Origin: Promethearchaeota archaeon
GTDB taxonomy: Archaea > Asgardarchaeota > Lokiarchaeia > Sigyniarchaeales > SOKP01
NCBI GenBank assembly: GCA_016840085.1
Contig: JAEOTA010000020.1
Coordinates: 1 to 41,993 of the forward strand
Reading direction: 5' to 3'
Length of the DNA: 41,993 nt
This document shows, in pieces, positions 25,326 to 34,443 of this stretch (its first letter is position 1; the number at the start of each line of letters is the position of its first letter). The notes beneath the pieces are model-generated. The model did no database searches and was not told the origin of the DNA. It worked only from the letters and a program-made list of their open reading frames with translations. Made by a program: the position numbers and the translations under genes.

Positions 25326-27437
25326 TTAATCATATTTGCTTTTAAAATCATTTAACTTATTCATTACTTCATCATATAATGACCCGACTATAATTTTTTC
25401 TCCAAGAGCTTTTAGTTCCTTAGCATATGCTAGAATTTGATGAAGTACTGGTCCAGGTGGAAATTCATCTCTACTTCTTTCTAATAAACTTCCAAAAACT
25501 TCACTAGTTGGGGCTCGATCAATAGCTTTATATAAATCGATAAAGATATCATGGATTATTCCAGCTTGAGAATCGGCTACATGTGCCTTTGGAGTCTCTG
25601 TACCAACTGGAGGTCTATCTGACCCACTGGTAGGTGCTGAGCCCTCTCTTCCTATAACTATTATGCTAGGTTCAGATCTAGGATAATCTCCTGAGCCTGA
25701 ACAATTATAATTAATGTTTACTGCAGAACCTCCTTTAATCTCAACTAATTTTACTTGTAATTCTGATTCGTCACCTATTCGTGTAACTTCATGAGTTGCC
25801 CCTGACGGTGGTGTAAATTCTGTTAAGCTGAATCCTGAAGGAATTTTATCTTTTACTACTACGTTTTCTAATTCGACATCTCCTTTATTTTGAATCCTAA
25901 CAGAAATGCTAAATTCTCCTTCGGTAAGCCCAGGTTTAATGCTTTTGAGTGTTTTTAGTTTACGTTTTACATATTTAACTTTTATCTCGGGTTCTATATC
26001 AGGAACTTTAACAAAGAATTTACCATCAACCGGACTATTAATTTCAATTTTAACTGGTGTCATATACTGGGTTTCAGTGGGAGGTCTCGGATTTCTCGCT
26101 TTAAGTGGATAAGATATTTCCATTTTATTCTCTGGGAGAAATTGGTCAGATAAATTAAATAATTCAATTAGAATTTGATGTGATTTAGCAAAATCTTGAT
26201 CACTAGGTTCTATTAATATTCTTTGGACAAATTCCTCTCTTGAACTTATATCTATATCCCCTAAAGTAATTTTCAACTCTTTAACTAAAGGGGGAATAAA
26301 ATCAACAGGAATATCATCCGATACAAATATCTTTTCAATTGTCGAAGAACCATTATTAACAACTGTATTCACAATTGACATATCTGTGTTTGCATAAGCA
26401 TCAACTTCAGGTGGATTCATTGCTTTATCTATTGTAGCACTTAGAACGGTATAAATTGTTGATTCTTTTGTTATTTCGCCTATCACTCTTGTTATTACAA
26501 CATATAAGGGTGTAAAGCCTATTTCGGAGCTTAATTCTGGAACATCTTTGGCTTCGACTTGAAAATCAAAATCCCAAGATTCATCAGGATTCAATATTCT
26601 GTCTGGAGTTTGAGATACTACAGTTTCAGATCCTGTTGTTATTGTTTGGGATACTTTCACATCTTCTAATTTGACTTGAAATTCTGATTCATTAATAAAT
26701 TCAATACTACAATCCCACCTTCCAGGTGATGAACCCTCGTCTCTATCAACTCCACTCATAGAATCTGTAAGTCCCCGAATTTCTGGGTTCATCATAGTTA
26801 ATTTATAATTATTAACTAAATAAGTAACATTTAAAACACCAAGTTCTTGCTCACTTAGTTCTTTAATATTGACAGTAAAGAAGATTTCAAGTACTGCGTT
26901 ATTCTTTCCATCTAAAGAAGTTACCTCCCAGGATAAAATTCGTTTTCCGTCCTCTTCTTTTAAATTAGCTTCCCCTAAACTGGGATTTTGTAACTCTATT
27001 TCTTGAATGAATTCTGGCATATCCCTCTTAACCTTAATGTCTAGGATAGGAAAATCTAATGGATTTGAAAGAACTAATTTTAATGTACATTTATTATCAT
27101 TTTGAAAGAGAAAAGCATTATTTATTATGCCTGGAATGGAATTTTCTGTGTCAAAAAACTCTTCGACATTTAAACTTGGACCTTTTAATTCATTAATTTG
27201 GTATTCTTTAGCAAACTCTTGAGTAGCATTTAAAGTACCTACTGTTAATTCTTTCGAATCGACTGATGTATTAACGATTTCCTTAAGATCGCATATCAAA
27301 TTCCATAATCTACTTCTTTGTGATGGATTTTTTACATTAAGCGTTCCTTTTCCAGTAATTTCTTTAAGATTTTGTGAACCATCTAATATTATCTTCTCGT
27401 AATCCGTAATATCTATAACAATTAAATTCTGAGACAT
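25326..27437 (-). CDS. Large cytosolic protein of repeated beta-sandwich domains, unknown function
   Basis: At 703 residues this is the second-largest complete protein here, and no known family is recognised with confidence. It lacks a signal peptide and membrane segments. The body (about 90-590) is strand-rich and repeats a pattern like DUF11/CARDB extracellular modules: NPLDFPILDIKVKRDMPEFI, NESEFQVKLEDVKVSQTI, NNGSSTIEKIFVSDDIPVDF and NKGDVELENVVVKDKIPSGF each read as noun-like strand pairs ending in a DxxP turn. About four such domains are seen. A Ser/Pro-rich linker near 600 leads to a helical C-terminal domain (about 620-703). The combination of surface-type folds without export signals is odd; scaffold or cytoskeleton-related roles are possible but unproven. 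Confidence 0.75.
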   Translation of the reverse strand: MSQNLIVIDITDYEKIILDGSQNLKEITGKGTLNVKNPSQRSRLWNLICDLKEIVNTSVDSKELTVGTLNATQEFAKEYQINELKGPSLNVEEFFDTENSIPGIINNAFLFQNDNKCTLKLVLSNPLDFPILDIKVKRDMPEFIQEIELQNPSLGEANLKEEDGKRILSWEVTSLDGKNNAVLEIFFTVNIKELSEQELGVLNVTYLVNNYKLTMMNPEIRGLTDSMSGVDRDEGSSPGRWDCSIEFINESEFQVKLEDVKVSQTITTGSETVVSQTPDRILNPDESWDFDFQVEAKDVPELSSEIGFTPLYVVITRVIGEITKESTIYTVLSATIDKAMNPPEVDAYANTDMSIVNTVVNNGSSTIEKIFVSDDIPVDFIPPLVKELKITLGDIDISSREEFVQRILIEPSDQDFAKSHQILIELFNLSDQFLPENKMEISYPLKARNPRPPTETQYMTPVKIEINSPVDGKFFVKVPDIEPEIKVKYVKRKLKTLKSIKPGLTEGEFSISVRIQNKGDVELENVVVKDKIPSGFSLTEFTPPSGATHEVTRIGDESELQVKLVEIKGGSAVNINYNCSGSGDYPRSEPSIIVIGREGSAPTSGSDRPPVGTETPKAHVADSQAGIIHDIFIDLYKAIDRAPTSEVFGSLLERSRDEFPPGPVLHQILAYAKELKALGEKIIVGSLYDEVMNKLNDFKSKYD

Positions 27438-27619
27438 TTCAATATCATCAAGTATTTTTTTATTTAATTTAGTTTCTTATTTTGATAGAAAATTTGTTAT
27501 CAAAATAATAAAGTATAGATTTTTATATCTTTTCTAAAGAATAGATATATTAAAAATAACTTATAATTGACAACTAATCTTGTTTGTAACAAATTGTAAT
27601 TATATAACGACAAAAAATT

Positions 27620-28453
27620 GTGATTAATAGTAGATTTTGGGAAGTTATTAAAAGATTTAATTTTTTAATGAGTTCAGCAATTGAGGGCCCAAATTGCCTA
27701 GAAGTATGTAAAGGAGATTGTTGTTCAATTAGGATTGATGTTCCTAAAATATTGGCTGAGGAATATATTAAAAGAGGTTACGCTAAAGAAGAAGATTTTA
27801 TTAGAAGTGATGAATTTAGCTTTAATTTGCGATTTGATGATGAAAAAGCGAAATGTTTTTTATTTGATAAAAATTTGAATGGTTGTTCAGTTCATAATTC
27901 AGGAATTAAACCCCCACAATGTTGGATTTACCCCACTAAATTTTCAAATCCTAATAACGAACCATTAAGTTGTAAGAAGGCAAACGGGTGGAAAATAATT
28001 GATCCTAAGAAAACTAAGGAAGCAGAAGAATTATTAAAATTTTATATCTTTCTTTGTCAACTTGAAGCTAAAAAAGAATTAAAAAATATTTCAAAGCGAT
28101 TAAATAATAGCCTACGAGCGAATAGTTTAATTCTTTCATTGAGAGAACGCAAACCCAGTCAAATTGCAGGTTTTAAAGATACTTGGGATAGGTTTAAAAT
28201 TTTATCAGCTGAGGGCTTATCACTACAGATTAAAAAATTTTGCCAAATATATAATGAAAACTGTAGTTATTTGAAAGATAACAATTTTTTAGGGTGTAAA
28301 AAACTGTGTGAAAAAGTAATCAATAGTTTAATTTACTTTTTACAACAAAATTTTAATGAATATGTAAAAAGAGAGGGACCAAGTTCTGATGGAGAGTATC
28401 CCCTTTTCAAATTTCATAATCTCAATAATAATGTTAACTGTAAAAGAAAATAA
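27620..28453 (+). CDS. YkgJ-type cysteine-cluster (zinc/iron-chelating) protein
   Basis: The 277-residue cytosolic protein has the N-terminal cysteine cluster of the YkgJ/CxxCxxCC family: CLEVCKGDCCSIRIDVP (about 26-42), followed by CFLFDKNLNGCSVHNSG and PPQCWIYPTKF, the typical second half of the site, and a later LSCKK. The family is thought to bind zinc or an iron cluster; its activity is not settled. The C-terminal half has another set of cysteines (NENCSYL, FLGCKKLCEK) that could make a second metal site. The start is a GTG at 27620; the next in-frame ATG (27668) would still keep the first cluster. Confidence 0.8.
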   Translation: MINSRFWEVIKRFNFLMSSAIEGPNCLEVCKGDCCSIRIDVPKILAEEYIKRGYAKEEDFIRSDEFSFNLRFDDEKAKCFLFDKNLNGCSVHNSGIKPPQCWIYPTKFSNPNNEPLSCKKANGWKIIDPKKTKEAEELLKFYIFLCQLEAKKELKNISKRLNNSLRANSLILSLRERKPSQIAGFKDTWDRFKILSAEGLSLQIKKFCQIYNENCSYLKDNNFLGCKKLCEKVINSLIYFLQQNFNEYVKREGPSSDGEYPLFKFHNLNNNVNCKRK

Positions 28454-28495
28454 TTCAAGAATACTTAAGTATTTTGAAAAAATTATAAAGTTTAA

Positions 28496-28579
28496 TTAAG
28501 AATGATTCATTTTTGTCGAAGAATTTAAACGCTCTAATTCTTGAATCTTAGCTCGTATATATGTAGATATTTTCTCCAT
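28496..28579 (-). CDS. Possible small protein of 27 residues
   Basis: A short reading frame, MEKISTYIRAKIQELERLN followed by SSTKMNHS, lies between two plus-strand genes. Its residue make-up is protein-like (an amphipathic helix) and differs from the surrounding AT-rich noise. There is no clear ribosome binding site, and no family is recognised. It could equally be the remnant of a longer gene or chance. Confidence 0.2.
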   Translation of the reverse strand: MEKISTYIRAKIQELERLNSSTKMNHS

Positions 28580-28661
28580 AATACACTAATTTTAAATAAT
28601 ATTTGGATATCATACAAGTAATACGTTTAATATATGTTTATAAAGAAAGTAGTGTGTGTTT

Positions 28662-29030
28662 ATGTCATTAGGAGATAGAACTCTAAACGAATTGGCTAGA
28701 AGGGTTTTTTCTGAGAAATATGATTTCATTAATGGACCAGTGCAGTTTAAAGGTAGCTCTGGAAAATACTGGACTTTTGATGCTCTCGTAAAAAACAAAT
28801 TAAATACTTTCGGAATATTCATAAGAGACTGGAAAAGAGAGATCTCGATAACACAATTGCGACAACTACATAAAGCATGCATGGATACTAATATTCAAGG
28901 GGGAATCATGGTATGTAATGTCATTACAGATTTTTCCCGAGAATATAGTTCCCAATTCGGATTACAATTACTTTCTAAAGGGCATTTAATTTCTACATTA
29001 AGAAGAAGGAAGTTTCAAAATGATTTTTAA
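28662..29030 (+). CDS. Small restriction-endonuclease-like (PD-(D/E)XK fold) protein
   Basis: The 122-residue protein (ATG at 28662; a GTG two codons upstream at 28656 is the alternative) fits the minimal core of the PD-(D/E)XK nuclease fold: a first helix with a conserved acidic residue (LNELARRVFSEKY), a strand with WTFDALVKN giving the motif Asp, then FGIFIRDWKREISITQL, where D-x-K stands for the usual (D/E)-x-K, followed by the helix LRQLHKACMD and the strand GGIMVCN. This resembles Mrr-like and archaeal Holliday-junction-type nucleases. No methyltransferase partner is nearby. Catalytic activity is inferred, not shown. Confidence 0.62.
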   Translation: MSLGDRTLNELARRVFSEKYDFINGPVQFKGSSGKYWTFDALVKNKLNTFGIFIRDWKREISITQLRQLHKACMDTNIQGGIMVCNVITDFSREYSSQFGLQLLSKGHLISTLRRRKFQNDF

Positions 29031-29283
29031 ATTCACTGATTAAACTACAAGCACCTCTAGCATATCAAATTCTATTTTATAGTTAGTTTTTTAGCTGGTT
29101 GTCAAAGGTTTTTTTGTAAATTAACCAAATTATAAAAAATCTCCTAAATGGAAATCTATATTCTTTAATCAATATATATATATTCTGCATGACTCTTTTG
29201 TTGAGCTTATTCAAAATATTAAAAATTTATAAATTACCAAGATAATTTTTATATTATAAAAAAGAAATTCACACAAGAAAAGT

Positions 29284-29577
29284 ATGATAGTCGTATATCA
29301 ATTCAATGAAGAAATAGGAGAATTTGAAGAAGTTGAAATAGAAGTGAATGTTCCGCTTTTTGAATTATTAGATTCTGATAAAATTTTACTCTTTGCTGAT
29401 GGCCATAATAAAAAGATATGGGTTTGGGAAGGTCAAAATACATCTACGAGAACGAAATTCATTTCGGCACAAGCAGCACCAAAAATTCGTGATAAGCACG
29501 ATGTGACTTTTACTATTACCTCAGTAGATGAAGCTGACGAAACAGTGGCCTTTAAAATAATGTTAGGTTTACCTTAG
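29284..29577 (+). CDS. Single gelsolin-like domain protein
   Basis: The 97-residue protein is one gelsolin-homology domain: LDSDKILLFADGHNKKIWVWEG is the core strand pair (in parts KILLFADGHNKKIW and VWEGQNTS), then the long helix TRTKFISAQAAPKI and the last strand VTFTITSVDEADE. Gelsolin-type proteins sever, cap or nucleate actin with Ca, and Asgard archaea encode small versions with one or two domains alongside their own actins. No actin or profilin gene is in this window. The gene is isolated, with about 250 bases upstream and its own promoter. The short tail after the domain carries no further module. Confidence 0.72.
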   Translation: MIVVYQFNEEIGEFEEVEIEVNVPLFELLDSDKILLFADGHNKKIWVWEGQNTSTRTKFISAQAAPKIRDKHDVTFTITSVDEADETVAFKIMLGLP

Positions 29578-29715
29578 CTTTTTTTTATTGATTAATAGAA
29601 ACATTCTTAAAAGTTTTTATTTAATTCTAATAAAAATTTTTAAACTACGTCTACTACATTAATTTATACTTTTTATGGATATCAATTAATATAACTTATT
29701 TAGAGAAGAAAAAAA

Positions 29716-30744
29716 ATGTTTGATAAAGAAAAATGTACTCTCTGTGGAGAGTGTTTAATGAAATGTCATTATTTAGCATATTCAGAAGAGAAAGCTAAAT
29801 TAGAATTTAAAAAGCTAATTGATGGAGAGGATACTCCTGTAACTGCTGATTGTATTACTTGTGCTGCTTGCAATATGTTTTGCCCTGAAGGTGCTAATCC
29901 ATTTGATTTGATTAACGATAGACAGGAAGAAACTGGAACATTCAAAGTAGAAGAACAAACTATTCGGATGTTTAATATGGCTTCAGCATTACCCTCTAGC
30001 GTTATTAAGGGTGATCCTGAAAAACCAGTTATGAATCTTTGCACTGTAGATATACTCCCTGGAGTTATAGAAGGACAGCTTTTTGAGGGAATGACCCTTT
30101 TAAAGGGAGGAGAATATTTTTGCTACCTCGGATGGGTACATGCCGGAAAACCAAGTATGTTAAAGCAAAATGCTCAAAAGTTTGTTGACAATCTTGTTAA
30201 AACTGGCGCTAAGGAAATTATTTTATTTCACGACGATTGTTATGCAATGTTATCTAATAAGGTTAAGGAATTCGGGATAAATGTACCATTTAAATCAATT
30301 CATATAATAGAATATCTACGAGATTATGTAAAGGATCATATCGATGAGATAGAGAAATTAAATATTAAAGTTGCTTATCAGCAACCATGTGCTTCAAGAT
30401 ACCATTTTGATATAGATTCAATTTTAGGTGATCTCTTCGAATTAATAGGGGTTGAGAGAGTTAGCAGAAAATATCAGCGAGAAAATGCTCTTTGTTGTGG
30501 AGGAGTCCAGAGATCAATGATTAATGTATCTAAAGAAGAATCGGAAAATTGGCGTATGAAGAATTTATTAGATGCAAAAGAGTCAGGAGCTGAGGCAATG
30601 GTCTTTTTGTGCCCAATATGTGTTTTAAGCTTAAGAAGCAGAGCAAAAGCTCAAGGATTAGAACCATATATTATTAGTAATCTTGTTCGTTTAGCATTAG
30701 GAGAGGAACTTACTAATGGTGGTGCAGGCAAGATTTTTAATTAA
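29716..30744 (+). CDS. HdrD/GlpC-like iron-sulfur protein with CCG domain
   Basis: The 342-residue cytosolic protein starts with two ferredoxin-type [4Fe-4S] motifs, CTLCGECLMKC (8-18) and CITCAACNMFC (46-56), and continues with cysteine-rich CCG domains: FHDDCYAML, AYQQPCASRYHF, NALCCGGVQRS and FLCPICVLSLR. This order is that of the catalytic HdrB/HdrD subunit of heterodisulfide reductase and of related lactate- or glycerol-dehydrogenase subunits, which handle disulfide or quinone chemistry. No flavin (HdrA-like) subunit or electron donor is adjacent. Which redox couple it serves is unknown. Confidence 0.85.
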   Translation: MFDKEKCTLCGECLMKCHYLAYSEEKAKLEFKKLIDGEDTPVTADCITCAACNMFCPEGANPFDLINDRQEETGTFKVEEQTIRMFNMASALPSSVIKGDPEKPVMNLCTVDILPGVIEGQLFEGMTLLKGGEYFCYLGWVHAGKPSMLKQNAQKFVDNLVKTGAKEIILFHDDCYAMLSNKVKEFGINVPFKSIHIIEYLRDYVKDHIDEIEKLNIKVAYQQPCASRYHFDIDSILGDLFELIGVERVSRKYQRENALCCGGVQRSMINVSKEESENWRMKNLLDAKESGAEAMVFLCPICVLSLRSRAKAQGLEPYIISNLVRLALGEELTNGGAGKIFN

Positions 30745-30835
30745 TTTTTTTTAAATTAAAATAAGATGGTTTTAATTTTAAAATCTAGGGATATTAGAAG
30801 TAGAAAAGAAGCTTTATAAGGAGAAATTAAAATCT

Positions 30836-32971
30836 GTGGCTGAAAAAAAAGGGATAATTGAAGAAGATTATGTCTTCGAGTTTTATGAGGAAGATTATGC
30901 AGAATCACTAGAAGAAGAAATCCCTCAAGTTGTAGAAGAATATAATGAAATCCACTTTGAGGAAAATTTAAACGACGAGCAACTTGAAATTGTAAGTAAT
31001 TTGAAAGGTCCAATGTTAGTCATTGCGGGAGCAGGTTCAGGGAAAACACGAACTATAGTTTATGCTGTTGCTAAGTTATTGCTTAAAGGAGTAAAACCAA
31101 ATCAGATTATGCTTGTAACATTTACAAATAAAGCTGCAAATGAGATGATCAAGCGTGTTGAAATTCTTCTCGGTAAACGGCCGAAAGGAATCTGGGCAGG
31201 AACTTTTCACTCAATTGCTAATCGATTTATAAGAAAATACGCTAAAATATTGGGTTTAAAACCAAACTATATTATAATGGATGAGACGGATGCAAAAGCG
31301 TTGATGAGACTTTCAATTGAGAAAGCTGATGTAAAGGATCTTGATGAACGATTCCCTACTTCTAGAATGGCAAAAGATATCTTATCGTTCTCTATTAATT
31401 GTAATAAAACAATTCGAGATGTGATATTATGGAAATACTCTCAGTTCGATAGCGAGAAGATCATAAAAAAGTTAGAACAAGTATTTAAAATTTACAAAGC
31501 CAAGAAAGCTCAAGATAATCTGGTAGACTTTGATGATCTATTGATATATTGGAACCAACTACTAGAAGAAAGATCTATTGCTCAATTAATCGCAAGGAAC
31601 ATTAAATATGTTCTTGTTGATGAATATCAGGATACAAATCATATTCAAGATGAAATCATATATAAAATAGTGAAACAGAATCCAAGCCGCAATGTCATGG
31701 CAGTTGGTGACGATGCTCAAAGTATATATGCTTTCAGAGGAGCTAATTTTCAAAATATCTTAGATTTTGAAAAAAAATTTAAAAATTGTAAAAGATATTC
31801 TATAACCTATAACTATAGAAGTGTTCCTCAGATTTTAGATTTAGCTAATGATTCAATTAAGCATAATGAAAGACAATTTAAAAAATCTATGCGAACAACG
31901 CGTAGTAGTGGAATTCTACCATTCCAAGTAAATGTTGGAGATGAAATAGAACAAGCTCGTTTTATAACAAATCAAATATTAAAATTACGTTCTAATGGAA
32001 TTGATTTAAATGAAATAGCTATTTTGGTGAGAGCCGCATCTCATTCATTAAGAGTTGAACTTGAATTAAGGGCAAAAAATATACCCTATGAAGTTAGAGC
32101 AGGCGTAGCATTTTTCGAAAGAGCTCACATAAAAGATATAATCGCTCATTTACGTATAATTGAGAATCCATATGATGAAGTATCATGGTCTCGAATTTTT
32201 TCAATAATTCAAGGCATAGGATCTTCATCGGGTATTAAAATTTTTGAAGCAGTTTCGAAGATAGAACATCCTCTTGATGCTTTGATAAATAAGATGTTCT
32301 ATGCTGAAAAATTAAAAGGATCTCGCATATCTAAAGAAGGTATACGAAATACAATTTCTTACATAAAAAATCTAGTGGATTTCACTGCAGAAGATAATCC
32401 ATCAGAAGTAATAAAAAATTTAATTTCTGTGCTTGAAGATCATTTGAAATCCAGATTTGATAATTGGCAAGAACGCATAGAGGATTTAAACCAACTAAGT
32501 ATATATGCACAAAATTTTCCAACTATTCGTAAATTTCTAGAAAACTTAAGCTTAAACTTATCCTACTTAGAATCTAAGACAGTTCATTTAGGGGATCAAA
32601 CAGAAGAAGAAGCTCCATTAATTCTGTCTACTATACATAGAGCAAAGGGTCTTGAATGGCGCGTAGTTTTTATTCCAATGTTATGTGAAGATTCCTTTCC
32701 ATCCAGTAGAAGTATAGGCAATCCTGATACGTTTGAAGAAGAACGGAGAGTATTTTATGTTGCTATAACTAGAGCTAAGGATCAATTATACTTTATATCT
32801 CCTTCTATTAAACATACCTACCGCGGTCCTCAAATAATAAGAATATCTCAATTTATATCAGAGTTAGCCCCTAAAGTGTATCGGAAATCCTCAGTCAAAT
32901 TAATATCCAAAAAAGGGAAGAAGAAAGATATAAAAAAAGATTTATTTAAATCTGCTTTAGATCTTTTATAA
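30836..32971 (+). CDS. UvrD/Rep/PcrA-type superfamily 1A DNA helicase
   Basis: The 711-residue protein has the full SF1A helicase motif set: ALNDEQLEIV-like Q motif (LNDEQLEIVSNLKGP), Walker A GAGSGKTRT near residue 65, Ia VTFTNKAANEM, II VLVDEYQDTNHIQ, III GDDAQSIYAFRGAN, IV YNYRS, V STIHRAKGLEWRVVFIP, VI RRVFYVAITRAKDQL. These enzymes unwind DNA 3'-5' in repair and replication. An acidic N-terminal extension of about 45 residues precedes the Q motif. A Shine-Dalgarno AAGGAGA at 30818-30824 decides the GTG start at 30836. It lies just upstream of the resection operon but is separated by 324 bases. Confidence 0.94.
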   Translation: MAEKKGIIEEDYVFEFYEEDYAESLEEEIPQVVEEYNEIHFEENLNDEQLEIVSNLKGPMLVIAGAGSGKTRTIVYAVAKLLLKGVKPNQIMLVTFTNKAANEMIKRVEILLGKRPKGIWAGTFHSIANRFIRKYAKILGLKPNYIIMDETDAKALMRLSIEKADVKDLDERFPTSRMAKDILSFSINCNKTIRDVILWKYSQFDSEKIIKKLEQVFKIYKAKKAQDNLVDFDDLLIYWNQLLEERSIAQLIARNIKYVLVDEYQDTNHIQDEIIYKIVKQNPSRNVMAVGDDAQSIYAFRGANFQNILDFEKKFKNCKRYSITYNYRSVPQILDLANDSIKHNERQFKKSMRTTRSSGILPFQVNVGDEIEQARFITNQILKLRSNGIDLNEIAILVRAASHSLRVELELRAKNIPYEVRAGVAFFERAHIKDIIAHLRIIENPYDEVSWSRIFSIIQGIGSSSGIKIFEAVSKIEHPLDALINKMFYAEKLKGSRISKEGIRNTISYIKNLVDFTAEDNPSEVIKNLISVLEDHLKSRFDNWQERIEDLNQLSIYAQNFPTIRKFLENLSLNLSYLESKTVHLGDQTEEEAPLILSTIHRAKGLEWRVVFIPMLCEDSFPSSRSIGNPDTFEEERRVFYVAITRAKDQLYFISPSIKHTYRGPQIIRISQFISELAPKVYRKSSVKLISKKGKKKDIKKDLFKSALDLL

Positions 32972-33295
32972 AATAATATAAAGAAATTTAAAACCATCTT
33001 TAAGTTCATTTTTTTAATTTAATTTGTCATTATTAATAGACTGATATTTCAATTCTTGATTTTATTAAACAAAATAATGAAATATTATCTATTGGCAAAA
33101 ATCCTTAACAAAAAAGCTAAATAAAAAAAAATCCACTAAATTTGTTAAGTCTTTAAACTTTATATTTTAAGACAAATAATAATTTAAAAAGCAATTTAAT
33201 AATTCTAACTCTGGATTAATACAATTTTTTATTTATTTAAAATGAATAAGAGGATTATTAATAATAAAGATAATTTTTAAAACTATTAATTAAAG
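32972..33295. other. Intergenic stretch without a gene
   Basis: The 324 bases between the helicase and nurA genes are very AT-rich, with stop codons in all frames and several A- and T-runs. The part just before 33296 probably contains the operon promoter (TATA-like ATTTATTTAAA around 33230). No RNA gene or repeat was recognised. Confidence 0.5.
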
Positions 33296-34426
33296 ATGAA
33301 CTTTGAAAAAAGAAAGAATCCATTGAGAGAATGCGTAGAATTCATAGAAAATTGCAAATTGGGATATCCTAAAGAGGATGATCCATACTCATCCAGTACG
33401 GAAGAAGAAACATTTGAAATACAGGAAGATAAAATTTTTGAAATTCCGCAATGTAAAGATGTACGGAATATAGGATTCGTTGATGGAGGAAATGGACCTA
33501 TACTGAGAAGTGCAGATTTCAATATAAGTTTAAATCGTGTTGCAGGAGTATTATTTACCTCAAATGAATGGACTAGACCAAAAAAAACTCCTATTAAAAT
33601 AGAATTTTATAGTGCAACGGTCTTAGACCTCCTTGAGGATAATAATCTTGGTTATATTACACGCTTTTTTCCAATTGAACCAGAATTTTCCAAGTATCTT
33701 CCTCAAGATGTATTAAAATTTCCTATAAATGATCCTTCTATAAGAGAAAGGGGATTCAGTTTACCAAATATAGATGTCTTCGGTGGTGTAGCAATGAGGT
33801 TTGCAGAATGGACTTATGCAACAAAATTTGTGTTAAATGAGTTAGATGAAGGTAGTATTTTTGTAAGAGATGGCTCACTTCAAACTAGCTACACTGGAGA
33901 AACAGAGAGAGCTGAAGATTTATATCATAATGCAATTAAAAAAGGAGTTGTTGTAACTGGACTTTCAAAAACTTGTCGATTATTTACTCAAAATGGAAAT
34001 TCATTAAATTCATTAATAAATTATATATGTAATAAAAAATTTCCAGATAACTCATGGTATTATCATCCTATATATAAGATTACAAAGGCTCAAGAAAAAG
34101 CAGACTTATATTTTGTGAAATTACATAAAAATTCACTTTACTCCTTTAGATTTGATATTCTTTTAGATCAAGCAAAAAAGATGTCTGAAGACCAATGCGA
34201 AATTGTTATTTCTAACCTTGCTAATAACTCTGATGATTTATCTTATCCAGGATACCCATATGGTCTAATTAAGGCAGATCAACTTGCTGCAGTCACCTTT
34301 AAAGAATTAGAACCTCAAAAAATTCAGTTAATTGCAGAACTCAATCAAGATAATTATATTAATTTTATTTTACCCCGTTTACGTTCAGTGAACGCGCATG
34401 ATTTATTAAATATTATAAGAAAATAG
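33296..34426 (+). CDS. nurA: NurA-family 5'-3' nuclease
   Basis: The 376-residue protein has the NurA core: GFVDGGNGPILRSADF with active-site Asp63 and VRDGSLQTSY with Asp192, the two Mn-binding acidic positions expected for this RNase-H-like nuclease. NurA works with the HerA pump and Mre11-Rad50 to resect DNA ends for homologous recombination. It is the first gene of a run nurA-herA-mre11-rad50; herA follows after 17 bases. In many archaea the order is herA-mre11-rad50-nurA, so the position of nurA first is a variation. The N-terminal 50 residues are charged and less conserved. Confidence 0.88.
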   Translation: MNFEKRKNPLRECVEFIENCKLGYPKEDDPYSSSTEEETFEIQEDKIFEIPQCKDVRNIGFVDGGNGPILRSADFNISLNRVAGVLFTSNEWTRPKKTPIKIEFYSATVLDLLEDNNLGYITRFFPIEPEFSKYLPQDVLKFPINDPSIRERGFSLPNIDVFGGVAMRFAEWTYATKFVLNELDEGSIFVRDGSLQTSYTGETERAEDLYHNAIKKGVVVTGLSKTCRLFTQNGNSLNSLINYICNKKFPDNSWYYHPIYKITKAQEKADLYFVKLHKNSLYSFRFDILLDQAKKMSEDQCEIVISNLANNSDDLSYPGYPYGLIKADQLAAVTFKELEPQKIQLIAELNQDNYINFILPRLRSVNAHDLLNIIRK

Positions 34427-34443
34427 TTTTTAAGTGATAGATA

